A DNA stretch of 64,000 nucleotides, from positions 186,001-250,000 of the forward strand of contig SRSI01000073.1 of NCBI GenBank assembly GCA_005656395.1, read 5' to 3'. The translations under genes and the position numbers were made by a program. Below are positions 24,753 through 36,331 of the stretch, piece by piece; the stretch's first letter is position 1; each line of letters begins with the position of its first letter. Below the pieces are notes generated by a model. It did not search any database and was not told the DNA's origin. It was given only the letters and a program-made list of their open reading frames with translations. This DNA is from Strongyloides papillosus. Its lineage: Eukaryota > Nematoda > Chromadorea > Rhabditida > Strongyloididae.

Positions 24753-25416
24753 TAATTTTGAAAGTTCAATTTCCGTCCTATCAACTTTAATACTCATTCT
24801 TAATTAATTATTTCGACACACTTTATGTTGTTAAATATTATCTCACATTACTATTCTCTGCGAAATTGTTTTATATGCATTTTTTCAAATTTGAAATGAT
24901 TTCAGTAAAGAAAAATTGAAATATAATTATACTTAAAATTTTCACAAAATAAAATTCCCTTATTTTTAAACAATTTAAAGGAGGAAATTTAATTCTTATT
25001 GTGGCAACGGTTAAGATTGATTTTTTTGATAAAGAAAAAAATATGAATATATTTTTTATAGAACACAAGATGACCATTTGGCAAAAAATGATCCTTCAGA
25101 ACAGAAAATGCGTGGTTTTGTTTGTACATATACTACATAATCTTTTCAATGGATCATTAAATAATAGTATATAAGATGTAGATTGTTATGAAAAAATTAG
25201 GTATTTAACAATGGCTATAGAAAATTACTTTGATAATGGAATTTTTAAATATTGTAATTATATTTACAAAAAATTAATATCACTACACCTTAAGATCATG
25301 TTAAATGCTTAAATCAAAAAAAGACGCTAGTATTTTATAAAAATTTGTTCCCAGAAACAATATATTTTTCTATGCTGAAAAAAGTTTCACATTCTCAGCA
25401 ATACATGCCGCGCCCA
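24753..25416. other. Intergenic, nothing seen
   Basis: AT-rich flank between the mariner element and tRNA-Gly. A 68-codon minus frame at 24871-25077 is low complexity. Confidence 0.5.
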
Positions 25417-25488
25417 GCGTTTATGGTGTAATGGTTAGCATGGCCGCCTTCCAAGCGGCCGATTCGGGTTCGATTCCCGATAAACGCA
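25417..25488 (+). tRNA. tRNA-Gly (anticodon TCC)
   Basis: 72 nt cloverleaf: acceptor GCGTTTA pairs with TAAACGC, the anticodon stem GCCGC/GCGGC encloses loop CTTCCAA, and the T arm is CGGGTTCGATTCCCG. A box (TGGTGTAATGGTTAGC-like) and B box (GGTTCGATTCC) are intact. No intron. Discriminator base A at 25488. In this gene-poor stretch it stands out by its high G+C. Confidence 0.96.
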
Positions 25489-25589
25489 GCAGTTTCTTTT
25501 GGTACTGAGGGCTAGAGTTTGATTTGTTTATATCTTACCGTAGATATTACAAAGTAATTCACAAAGATCTTACTGTAAAAATATACTCT

Positions 25590-26300
25590 TCTTTTTTTCG
25601 AAAAAAATAAAATTTTTAAAGACTTTTATATCTACTCACTAACGTCACCCCCCAAAAATGCAACGTTAAGCATATTTTGACCCCCTAGATTTCAAAATTT
25701 GATTCTGAAAATTTGCATGTATATAGATCCCATTACGAGAAATCGGAATTCAAAATAAAAATTCCAAAAATCTTGCTCCATCATGGAGAAAAATGAATCC
25801 AAAGTGCCAAAAATGGTGCAAATTTTGAATTAATGGACGCGCCGCGTTTTAACAAAATATATCAGACACACTAATTACTCAGTAAATGGACGCGCCGTAT
25901 TTTAACAAAAAGTATTACACAAATTAGTATGTGTGTAAAATTTTGATCTTGATCAACTCAACTAAAATAAGAAGTGCCAAACCGAGGTTTAATAAAATAT
26001 TTACTAACGCATAGTGGTTTCATCGTGCGCTGCGCGGCGGCCAAGCCCCAATGGAATATTTCATAAGGCTTCAGACTTCACAATGAATGTTCCGAAGTTA
26101 ATTTTTGGAGGTTTTTTTGAGGAAATTGAAATTAATATGAATCCAAAAGTAAAAGTTTCCGTGGCGTTTTTTTTCTTTAAAGTTATGGGTCGCGTTTTTT
26201 TCTTATATAAATTTACTTTTTTTAACATATAAGGAGTTAAAAATTTTTTTTAAATATAAAAATTTACCTAGGAGATCTAGAAATTAATAAATAAAATAAT
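25590..26300. repeat. GC-rich, repeat-like patch of unknown origin
   Basis: Unusually complex sequence for this window. It holds two direct copies, 54 bp apart, of ATGGACGCGCCG followed by TTTTAACAAAA (25832 and 25886), a C-run at ~25648 (CACCCCCC), and a strongly GC-rich run around 26023-26050. Its left part shares TTTAAAGACTTTTATATCT with the arm of the fold-back element 0.8 kb downstream, so it may be a diverged or truncated relative. A 72-codon frame at 26014-26232 is open but matches nothing I know. Confidence 0.4.
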
Positions 26301-26406
26301 TAAAAAGATGCAATTTTAAACAACTAATTTAGCATTTTTTATTATTGACATTGATAATTATAAACTTTTTAGATTATTACACCTATTTGTAACGAAAAAG
26401 TATGAA

Positions 26407-27486
26407 AATAAATAACCACATCAAAAACCTAGGTTTTTGTTTTTTAAAGACTTTTATATCTTAACATATTATTCGCGCACTTAAATGAATAAAATAAATT
26501 TCGCGAACTTTAAAGAATGAAAATAAATTTCGCGTACTAAAAAGGATGAAAATAAATTCTTATTCCTATAATATCACTCATCTGGATAAAAGTAGCGTCG
26601 TCTAGTGATTTAGATTATATCGATGACTACTACAAAATTATAAAGGCATATACAATGTAATATTCCATGTAAATGAAAATGCAAATGTAAAATCAACTTA
26701 ATCATTAATTTGCTAATAGAAATTAAATATTAAATGAAATTATATATTATAAGAAACGTGTACGATATCCTTTTAATGCTAATGTTGATAAAATTTTTGT
26801 TTGATTACTCTATCTTATTAAAATACGACACTCTCATTGTTGCTACAAATATATTAAAATCCATTTTCTTCTCCAACAATAGAACACATATTCGGCATCC
26901 TTAAAAAAATAATAATTACACAACTTTGATTTAATAAAACTTTTATGTAAACATATACTATCATATATTCTATGTAATCAGAAACAAAAATATTTGATGT
27001 AAATTCTACTATATCAGTGATTTTTTGCAAATGAAAATAAGTAATACATGAAATTATATATCATAATAAATTTTCACAAAATCCATTTACTGCTAATAAG
27101 GGTAAAATTGTTGTTTGATTATTATATTTTATTAACATCATACACTCTTAATATTGTTACAAATATATTAAAATCCATTTTCTTTTCCAACAATAGAAAA
27201 CATAATCACTACCATTAATAAAAACTAAAAAATCAAATGAAAATTGCACAGCTTCGATTTAATAATAAACGATAATTATCTAAGTCACTAGACGACGCTA
27301 CTTTTATCCAGATGAGTGATATTATAGGAATAAGAATTTATTTTCATCCTTTTTAGTACGCGAAATTTATTTTCATTCTTTAAAGTTCGCGAAATTTATT
27401 TTATTCATTTAAGTGCGCGAATAATATGTTAAGATATAAAAGTCTTTAAAAAACAAAAACCTAGGTTTTTGATGTGGTTATTTATT
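26407..27486. mobile_element. Fold-back element with ~209 bp inverted arms
   Basis: Left arm 26407-26615 and right arm 27278-27486 are near-perfect inverted copies. Each arm holds, near its outer end, an 18 bp palindrome CAAAAACCTAGGTTTTTG, then three sub-repeats about 29 bp apart, each starting with CGCG (26474, 26502, 26531) and followed by a purine-rich AAATAAATT run. The arms end inward at a block with TAGCGTCGTCTAGTGA. The 660 bp centre contains two diverged direct copies with a constant 314 bp offset (for example TACAAATATATTAAAATCC at 26844 and 27158; GAAATTATATAT at 26736 and 27050). No coding frame. It looks like a non-autonomous fold-back DNA transposon; family unknown. Confidence 0.8.
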
Positions 27487-27859
27487 AAATGTTTCTTTAT
27501 ATATAAATATAAATATTTAAAAATTATTGGAACAAATTGAGATAATTTTACTATAGTTTACTAGTAATTAATAAACTTTTCATTGCATAAATTTTGTTCT
27601 TCAGGTACGACTATAGTAATTTTTAGTAAAAATGGTCTCTACTTTTTTTATAAAAACATTATAAAAACTAATTCAACAATGAAATTTTTGTTTTAAATTC
27701 TATACGTATGTTAATTTTTGAAAGATTAGTATTATTTCAAATTCTTTTTAGAAATCTAACATAAATGATTTATTTGAATGATAAAATGTAATAACAATTT
27801 ATATTTTGTTACTGAAATATTTCAAAATTTTAATTAAAACTAAGAATGCATAATTTTTA
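27487..27859. other. Intergenic, nothing seen
   Basis: AT-rich 3' flank of the first astacin gene. Confidence 0.5.
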
Positions 27860-29181
27860 TCAAACTGCTTCATATAAGATTCTTACTTTATTCATTGACC
27901 TAAAACTACCATAGTGTATTATAACATTATTTCCTACAGATGTAATAACTTTATTTCTGTCTTTTCCGCAGAATCTTGCCCCAGTTACACTTAAGTCTTT
28001 CAAGAATTTTACTTCAAGTCCTATATATGGTCTGCAAATACGTGAACGGACAAAAACTGAGTTAACAATAGTTAATTTTACTTTTGAATTTTTTGGTGCA
28101 ACAATTCGAACAGTACAACTTTTTATCCCGTCAATAAAAAGCTGTTTTCTATTAGCAGTAGCGAGAAGTATTTGTTTCGGACATCCTCTTTGTGACCTTA
28201 TAAGTTTACCACACAGTCTTCCTGTAAAAAACGATGGGCATTTACAAAATTTACAGTTTTTAGGATTCACATAAGAACCATTGTGGCAGTTTAGTTTTGT
28301 TTTACACGTATCATTACAATAGTGCAAATTTATAAGTTTAAAATCATTGAAATTTGCACTATGTAACTGACCAATTGTTTTTAAATAGTGATGATTTCTA
28401 GGAAAAAGAGTCATTTTACCATTTTTGGAGGCTGCAAAACGGTCATAGTGCATGACTGATCCAAAATCATAACGTATATTATATGTTCTATGATTGGGTC
28501 CAAAGCCAACTATTTGAAGGAATCCAGGTATAGCATTACGGGGTCTGAGAACAAGGAAACTATTCCTGTCTCTTCTACCCATCTCATGTTCTACACCTAA
28601 TGCATGAAATGTTTCGTGCTGGACTAGAGAAACCATTTCACATTTCTTGTGAATACTAATATCTTGTGGACCGTCATTGATACGTTTCCCGAGTAATGAC
28701 GAGCATTCTTGCCCTCTATAATACCTTAAACCAGGACCTTTAAGATTCGGAACTTTTATAAATTTTAAACACGTTTGCATCATTATACTTTTAAGTGCTC
28801 TATCTATAACTGTAGAATTTACAGGTGGAACTACTGTATAATGTATAGTTTTTGGCCACTTATAAGCAGAATTCGGAATTATAGCTCGCTTATTTCTTTC
28901 GTGTTTTAAATCTGAATTCAGACCAGTCATTGGTGATAGACTTTCAGTCTTATTTTTGTGAATTATAGTTTCTGCATTACTACCTATAATTGCTTCTGTA
29001 AATTATGAAGGAGGCATAGATTTTTTATACCTTTTTTTAAATTGTCATGTAATTCATTGTCAATTGCTGAATCCCATTTCTACAAACAAAGTTTTGATAA
29101 AATGAATTAAATTAAACATACACAAAAAGTAAGTCCTAAAAAATTCGTTAACAAATTGAGCAGCAAATAGCTTGATTTCAT
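27860..29181 (-). CDS. Astacin metallopeptidase with EGF-like and CUB domains (copy 1)
   Basis: Three exons: 29122-29181, 29031-29079 and 27860-28995, introns of 42 and 35 bp; 414 aa. Exon 1 (20 aa, MKSSYLLL start) is purely the signal peptide. A short propeptide ends at the basic site RNKR, then the astacin domain has the zinc motif HETFHALGVEHE starting at residue ~163 and the Met-turn SVMHYD. A Cys-rich EGF-like segment and a CUB domain follow. All catalytic residues are present, so an active secreted zinc endopeptidase is expected. The ATG at 28930 would drop the signal peptide; upstream splice sites in matching phases restore it. A TATAAATA lies about 49 bp before the ATG. In parasitic nematodes such enzymes are used in tissue penetration and digestion; its specific role is unknown. 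Confidence 0.9.
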
Positions 29182-29534
29182 TTGATTAGAAAATTAGAAT
29201 GTATTTTTAAAAAAATTACTTATATTTATAGATAACTCTAATTATTTCATCTGTGTATACAAAAAGTATCTGTTCTCATAATTAAAATTGAAAAATAATA
29301 GTACTAGTAAATAAAAACTGAATAAAAGTAAATATTTTTTAACGAAAAATTTTTTTTACATTGACATCCGATAATTTAAAGAACAGTTTTTAAATTTAAA
29401 GCAAACATATAAGTGTTATCAAAGAAAATAAAGTTTACCGTAGAATCTTTTAAACACATTTGACTGTGTTTTATATTAAATGAATATTTATTTTTTTGTT
29501 TAATTAATATTTTTTAACAAAAAAAGCCTAATTT
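29182..29534. other. Promoter region of astacin copy 1 / 3' flank of copy 2
   Basis: Contains the TATA box listed separately. Nothing else seen. Confidence 0.5.
29223..29230 (-). promoter_or_regulatory. TATA box of astacin copy 1
   Basis: TATAAATA on the minus strand, about 49 bp upstream of the ATG at 29181. Confidence 0.5.
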
Positions 29535-31047
29535 TTATATTTGTATATATCTAATTTTAACATAATGATAAGGTGCATAGCCAACATATTGTATTAAAGT
29601 TAGTTGCTTTTCAGATGTAATAATTTTATTTCTGCCTTTTTCACAGAATCTTACTCCTGAAACACTTTTATCTTTTAAAAATTTTATTTCAAGTCCCATA
29701 TTTGGTTGACAAACATTTTGAAAATGAAGATTATAACTTTCTATGTGAATTTTGATTCTGAAATCATCTTGTGCTAAAATTTGAAAGTAGCAATTTTTCC
29801 TGCCTTGTACAATTAGTTGTTGTCCCCAACTTTCAGCATACAACGTTTGTTTTGGACAATTATAACTTGATCTTTTTATTTTTTGGCAAAATTTTCCTGC
29901 ATACATTGTTGGACACTTACATTCATCACAATTCTTGGGGTGTGTATATCTGTAGTCAAATTATAATATTTGATTATTAAAGATAAATTTTAAATATTAT
30001 TACACAGAAGTTGAATATTATTTTAATATATATATATATGTTTTAAATGGTGCGTAACACCACTTAATAAAATTTTTATTACTTACCCATAATTCAAGCA
30101 ATTTAGCTTTTTAAAACACGAATTATTACAGTAATGTAAATTTAACAGTTTGATATCATTAAAACTCGCTTCGGAATTTTGACCAATAGTTTTTAGATAA
30201 TGATAATTTGTAGGAATTATTGTCAGCGCACGTCCATTTCCATATGAAAGTCTATCATAATGCATAATTGATCCATAATCATAACGCAAATTATATGTTT
30301 TTGTAAATGGTTCAGAAATAAAATTTATATAACCACTTGGATGTAAATTACGCCTTAGAATTTTTATATAATTGTCTCTATCTTTTCTTGACATTTCATG
30401 TTCCAATCCCAAAGCATGGAATGTCTCATGTTGAACAGAAGGACCATTAATACAATTTGATGATAAATAGATTTCTTGTGGACGACCGGAAGGATTCCTA
30501 CCAACGATAGAAGCACAAACAGTTCCATATTGATATATTAAACCGCTGCCTACAACTCGGTCGACTTCTTCAAATTTTATACATGTTTCTTTCATTATGA
30601 AATTAAGTCCACTCGCAACGGCTCCTCTTAATATGTTGTTGTTTATTTGATATTTTATAGGAAAATTCCATTTATGGCTTTTTCTAGATTGTATCGCTCT
30701 TTTTTTGATTGTTTTTTGAAAATCACTACTATTTATAGCTACATAATTATTATCGGTTACATTATTTTCTTTATTTACGAATAAAGATGTTTTTAAGCTA
30801 TTGTATACATCGGTTCTCATTGTTTTATTATAAAGTAAGTTGTTTAATGACTTGTTAGATTTTTTCCAGTCATTATCATCATTTGTTTCAAATAAAAGAC
30901 TAACGTTGTCTTTAGTACTCAAAATTGAGTTATTCATAATAGGCTAATACTAGAAGTAAATTAACAAAAAAAATGTAAACCTACAGTTATTTCGTTGTTT
31001 AAAAAAATAATAGCCAAAAAAATTTCAAAGATACTGTAAAAATCCAT
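29535..31047 (-). CDS. Astacin metallopeptidase with EGF-like and CUB domains (copy 2)
   Basis: Three exons: 30985-31047, 30087-30943 and 29535-29949; 444 aa. Exon 1 encodes the signal peptide only (MDFYSIFEIFLA start, 21 aa). The propeptide is longer than in the other copies (about 80 residues, Asn/Ser rich) and ends at KKRA. Zinc motif HETFHALGLEHE at residue ~193, Met-turn SIMHYD, then EGF-like Cys pattern split by a 137 bp intron (29950-30086, TATG G|GTAAGT), then CUB. The TAG three codons before the ATG at 30937 is the 3' splice site itself, which explains why a frame scan stops there. All zinc ligands are intact. It is the only copy here with an intron inside the EGF region. Confidence 0.88.
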
Positions 31048-31840
31048 AAAAAATAAAAATATATATTTGTACGTTTAAAAAGTCTTTTTATACACTTCAA
31101 TGCCATCATAAAGTCTTCAGCTGATATAATAATAATGAACTATTTTTATGAAAACAAAATAATCAAATAAATTATTTCGATTGTCTCAATTTGACAATAT
31201 ATCTTTGTATACAAAAACAAAATTTGTTCTTAAGTAAGCATACCTATATTGTTCTTAATTAAAATATATTATTGAATTTTAAAAATAAAAGAGTTTGAAA
31301 TAGATTCTAAAAGGTTAATCAAGATTATTCCAGAATCCACTAAAACAGGCAGTTGTTCTAAAACAATCTTCCAACAAATCAATAAATACTTAGTTTTATA
31401 ATTTCAAAATTCTCTGGTTTATTGAATAATCTTGTTTTGCTTGGCGAAGCACATTTTTTGATAAAACTACTATCTTAAGACGCCTAAACTAATTATTGTT
31501 TCTAATTATTACATTCATAAAATTACTTCTAAAAAGTATCAACTTGATAGAAGTACTTACTAAATATGTTTAACTGTAAATTTTATTTCAAAAATATTAG
31601 GATTGTTTATTTTTCATCATTCATGTAAAAAAATATTTTAAGCTTATAATTTATTATTTAAAAATCTTTAGAATTTATATTTATTTTACAAATATTTTTT
31701 TATATATTACACTTTAAAGTACATTTTATCACAACATGGCAAACAAACTAAAGTGAACAATTTTTATTTCATGTATTATTTGTTAGATAAGTTTGAAAAA
31801 AAACTTTACTAGAAAGTTGACCTTATTTTTACAGTTATAT
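31048..31840. other. Intergenic spacer, part of tandem duplication
   Basis: The segment ~31320-31640 is similar to ~33470-33780 downstream of the next copy, at about the same 2.14 kb offset as the genes. No coding content. Confidence 0.6.
31085..31092 (-). promoter_or_regulatory. TATA box of astacin copy 2
   Basis: TATAAAAA on the minus strand, about 45 bp before the ATG at 31047. Confidence 0.55.
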
Positions 31841-33087
31841 TTATTGTATTTGTTGATAAGCAATAGTGTAAAAATCAGTTTCTGATTTTCCTGCATAGTG
31901 TATGACAACATCTCTTCCCTCAGATATTATTGAATAATTTTTAGTTTCTCCACAAAAAACAGCTGGCGATACAACCCTACTTTTTAAAAATTTTATATTT
32001 AAACCGGATCCTGGCTGGCATATAGGTGTTAATTTTGATTGGCCTGATAAAATAGTGATATTTACTTTGTAATTTACGGGTGCTTTAATAAGGTAGTAGC
32101 AACTTTTAACACCACTTATCTTTAATATGTTCCTTTCTTTCCTTGCCATTTTTACTTTGTTTCCACATGTTTTTGGAGATAGTTTTACATACTTACAAAT
32201 TGGAGGACTATAAAATGTTGGGCACTTACATGTCTTACATTTATTATTCGAATCAGTAAATCCACCACGTAGGCATTTAAGTTTATACTTACATTTATGA
32301 TTACAATAACGATAATTTAAAAGTTTTATGTCTGCAAAGCTGAAATATGTAGATTGCCCCATTGAATTTGTATAATGTATATTTTTCGGTATAATCGTGG
32401 TTTTATTGTCTATACCCCCAGCTGCTCTTTCATAATGCATTGCAGAACCATAATCATAATGAATACCATATGTTTTACCTTCATAATCTTTAACAATTTC
32501 AAATTGAACTTTATGTTCGGGTATTATATTTTCTTCAATTATTGTAACATATTTGTCACGATCTAATCTTGAATGTTCATGAAATATTCCTAATGCATGT
32601 AACACTTCATGTATTACAGATCCTAATCTTTCACATCTCTTTGCAATTCCAATTATTTGAGGAGCGACATCTACGCGTGGACCATTATGACTGGAATAGC
32701 AATGTTCTTCATCATATTGAAAGTATAATCCAGCACCAGTAAAATTTTCAGACATTTCTTTAAATCTTATACAAGATTCTTTTTCAAAACTTTTAATTGC
32801 CGTTCGAACTAAGGTTCTATTTACATTTTCAAAAATTCTATACTTTATTGGAAAGTCTTCCCATATTAAATCTTTGTCAGTAAATGTAGATCTTCGCTTT
32901 CTAAAAAGTGTCATACTTTCACCTGATATTGCATCATTAGGATTAAAGTTTGAATTTCTTTCAATCTGTAAATTAAAAGTCATTCGTTAAAAGTATTCAA
33001 TTAATTGCAATAACATTATGCACTTACATTTAAAGAATTACTTAGATATGAGATAAATAATATAAAAATAAAAAAATATAGTTTCAT
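31841..33087 (-). CDS. Astacin metallopeptidase with EGF-like and CUB domains (copy 3)
   Basis: Two exons: 33028-33087 (20 aa signal peptide, MKLYFFIFILF start) and 31841-32965; 62 bp intron; 394 aa. The apparent start with six extra residues at 32983 is intron sequence, since the TTTACAG acceptor at 32966 puts ATT-GAA-AGA directly after the signal exon in phase. Propeptide is short and ends in the furin-type site RKRR. Zinc motif HEVLHALGIFHEHSR from residue ~139, Met-turn SAMHYE, EGF-like segment, CUB. It is the close paralogue of copy 4 (same exon layout, same flanks), so the two arose by tandem duplication. The HEH after the zinc motif (instead of HEM in copies 1, 2 and 5) sets this pair apart. 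Confidence 0.92.
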
Positions 33088-33981
33088 TTTTAAAACTAAA
33101 TTTGATTATGAAATTTGTTTTAACATCTTTTATATAATAATTTTATCAACCCGTATTGAAGTATTTGTATAATTGCAAAATATGAATACATGTAATTTTA
33201 ATTTATTTATAATACTTTTATGTAAAATATAATTATTTCTGATGTACTTTTTGACAACAAATGACATTTAAAGATTAATGTTTTTTTCAAAAAACAACAC
33301 ATATTTTTACACTTTCACTGTCCACGTATGCAAATTGATTGTTTTATGTAATTTTGAGCTATATTTTTTAACACCTGATATCTACATTGTTTTTTGATTT
33401 AGGATATAACTATAAAACTTAAGATAAAAGAAGTTTTAAAAGAGACAATGAGAAGTTAACCAATATTACTCTACGGTCTGCCAAAACGAACATTTGTTTC
33501 AAAACATCCTTTGAATAAATTAAAAAAAATCAGTCTTCTGATTTAAAGATTCACTAGTCTATTGAATAATCCTGTTTTACTTATTGCAGCATATTTTTTG
33601 ACAACACAACTATTTTAGAGTGTTGAAAACAGTTGTTATTTCTAATTACTGTATTCATAGAATCATTTCTAAAAAAAAGTATTAATTTAATAGCGAAACT
33701 TACTAAATATTTCTTACTACCTTAAATTTTTTACAAAAACATTCCGATTGTTTGTTTGTGGTCATTCATGTGCGAATTATTTTAAACTTTTAATTATATT
33801 ATTTAAAAATCTTTAAAATTTATATTTACTCTCCAAATATTTTTCTTATATTGTCTCTTAAAGTACTTTTTATCACAACAAGACAAACAAATTAAGGCAA
33901 ACATTTTTATTTCACGTATAATCAGTAAAATAAATTGAAAGTAAATTTTAAAAGTTGAACTTATTTTTACAATCTTACTTA
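33088..33981. other. Intergenic spacer, part of tandem duplication
   Basis: Upstream DNA of copy 3 resembles that of copy 4 (35224-35560), and the 3' flank of copy 4 resembles that of copy 3. No coding content. Confidence 0.6.
33128..33136 (-). promoter_or_regulatory. TATA box of astacin copy 3
   Basis: TATATAAAA followed by GATGTT on the minus strand, about 49 bp before the ATG; the same block occurs upstream of copy 4. Confidence 0.6.
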
Positions 33982-35223
33982 TCATATATGTTGATAAGCA
34001 ATAGAATAGTAATCACTTTTTGATTTTCCTGTATAGTGTATGGCAACATCATTTCCTTCAGATGTTATTATATAGTTTTTAGTTTTTCCACAAAAAGCCG
34101 CTGGCGATACAACCCTACTTTTTAAAAATTTTATATTTAAACCGGATCCTGGCTGGCATATAGGTGTTAATTTTGATTGGCCTGATAAAATAGTGATTTT
34201 TACTTTACGATTTAAAGGTGCTTGAATAACATAGTAGCAGCTTTTAATACCATCTATTTTAAATGTTTTTCTTGCTTTCATTGCTAATTTTAGCTTGCTT
34301 CCACATGCTTTAGGAGATAGTTTTACATACTTACAAAGTGGAGGACTATAAAATGTTGGGCACTTACAAACTTTACAATTATTGGAATCAGTGAATCCAC
34401 CACGACGGCATGGAAGTTTTATGGGACATTTATCTTTACAATAACGATAATTTAAAAGTTTTATGTCTGCAAAGCTGAAATATGTAGTTTGCCCCATTGA
34501 TTTTGTATAATGCTTATTTTTCGGTACAATTGTGGTTTTATTATTTATACCCCCAGCTGCTCTTTCATAATGCATTGCAGAACCATAATCATAAGGAATA
34601 CCATATGTTTTATTTTCATATTCTTTAACAATTTCAAATTGATCTTTATATTTGGGTATTATATTTTTTTCGATTATTGTAACATATTCGTCACGATCAC
34701 TTCTGGAATGTTCATGAAATATTCCTAGTGCATGGAACATTTCATGTATTACAGATCCTAATCGTTCACATCTCTTTGCAATTCCAATTATTTGAGGACC
34801 GACATCTGTCTTTGGACCATTATGACTGGAAAAGCAATGTTCTTCATCAAATTGAAAGTATAATCCAGCATCAGTGAAATTTTCAGACATTTCTTTAAAT
34901 CTTAAACAAGATTCTTTTTCAAAACTTTTAATTGCCGTTCGAACTAAGGTTCTATTTACGTTTTTAAAAATTCTATACTTTATTGGAAAATCCTCCCATA
35001 TAAAAGATTTAGAAGTAAAAGTAGATCTTCGCTTTCTAAAAAGGATCATACTTTCACCTGATATTGCATCATTAGGCTTAAAGTTTGAATTTCTTTCAAT
35101 CTGTAAATTAAAAATCATTTGTAAACAGTGATTGAATTAATCACGAATGCATTATTCGCTTACATTTAAAGCATCGCTCATGTATGATATAAATAATATA
35201 AAGATAAAAATAAATGATTTCAT
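33982..35223 (-). CDS. Astacin metallopeptidase with EGF-like and CUB domains (copy 4)
   Basis: Two exons: 35164-35223 (20 aa signal peptide, MKSFIFIFILF start) and 33982-35100; 63 bp intron; 392 aa. Propeptide ends at RKRR, zinc motif HEMFHALGIFHEHSR from residue ~139, Met-turn SAMHYE, EGF-like, CUB. Near-collinear with copy 3 along the whole length, with scattered substitutions and a one-residue gap in the EGF region. Substitutions fall in the EGF and CUB parts as well as in the propeptide, while catalytic residues are unchanged, so both copies look functional. Secreted zinc endopeptidase; substrate unknown. Confidence 0.92.
35065..35100 (-). other. Start of mature-exon 2 in astacin copy 4
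   Basis: The CAG acceptor at 35101-35103 decides the exon start; the ATG at 35118 lies in the intron and is not used. Confidence 0.6.
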
Positions 35224-35264
35224 TTTTAAATACTAAATCTGATTTTTGGATTTGTTCTAACATC

Positions 35265-35273
35265 TTTTATATA
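35265..35273 (-). promoter_or_regulatory. TATA box of astacin copy 4
   Basis: TATATAAAA then GATGTT on the minus strand, about 50 bp before the ATG at 35223, identical to copy 3. Confidence 0.6.
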
Positions 35274-36331
35274 TTAACTTTATTATCCACTACTGAAGTA
35301 TTTGTATAGTTGTAAGATATGGATACATATGAATCTACATTTATTGATAATATTTTTTACAAAAACAATATTATTTCTAATATATTATTTGATAACAAGT
35401 GACATTTGAAATTTAATTTATGTTTTTTTTTCTAAAAGAAACAACATATTCTCTTTACATTATTGCGGCCCACCTATTCAAATTGATTATTTTATGTAAT
35501 TTTATGCTATGTTTTTTAACACCTGATATTATTTAAAAACTTTTGCATGGGTGTATACTGAAAAATATTTCAAAAGTAGAATGCACAGAATAGATATTTT
35601 ATTTGTGATTATTATATAAAAGTATCTATTATGTACTTCAGCTAGCATTTTGATTGTTTAATACCTCGAATAAATTTATAAAAATTAAAGATTACAAAAA
35701 GTAAATCTTGCTTATTAGATGATGATAAATCTCTAAAAAATATTTTGATGATGCAAAGTGCTAAAAAAGGATTATTGTTATAAATTAGAAGATTTACACC
35801 AGAAGCTATATATTCCGAAATCAGCATTAACCTCTGAAAGATTCTATTCTACATTATGACAATAACAGGTTACATGTTTTGGAAATGGCAATGCTGACGC
35901 AAAATAATTTAAAATATGAATCTTTTTATCGTTCTTCTTATTCACCAGGTCTTCGCTTATAGATTACTTTTTTTAAAAAAATATGAAATGTCATTTAAAA
36001 AAGAAATGTTTTGAAAATTCGAGAAAATATAAAACTCTTTCGATTTATCTTAGATACATTTTTTAAACTGACAATTAAGTATAAATTCAAACAAATTCCC
36101 GAGCAAAAAAAAATTAATATCGAAGCACTAAGTAAAGTGAAAAACTTTAACTACCATTGTTGTTGAAATTTGAAATAAAATAATCACTATTTATGTGTAT
36201 TTTTTATTTAATATAAAAAAATTACTTTTTCACAATTTTTTTACGTGATGATAAAATGGTAAAATAAGCATGCTTAAATAAACAAGCATTAATGATTAAA
36301 ATAAAGAACAATACGTTATCGTCATAACTTA
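35274..36331. other. Intergenic, possible mariner scrap
   Basis: No gene. At ~35860-35965 the plus strand reads LKYE...YSPG, and the DNA resembles ~22925-23040 (shared ATTCACC(A/T)GG and AAAATATGAA blocks), so both may be scraps of one mariner family. Confidence 0.35.

Noticed and set aside
26014..26232. 72-codon plus-strand frame as a gene
   Set aside because: Odd composition, no domain, no splice partners, within a repeat-like patch.
26474..26560. CGCG-spaced sub-repeats as a CRISPR array
   Set aside because: Units are only ~29 bp apart with no distinct spacers, sit within an inverted-repeat element, and the genome is eukaryotic.
32966..32983. ATG at 32983 (and the matching one at 35118) as astacin starts
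   Set aside because: They code six residues of intron sequence. Signal-peptide exons upstream join in phase to the CAG acceptors.
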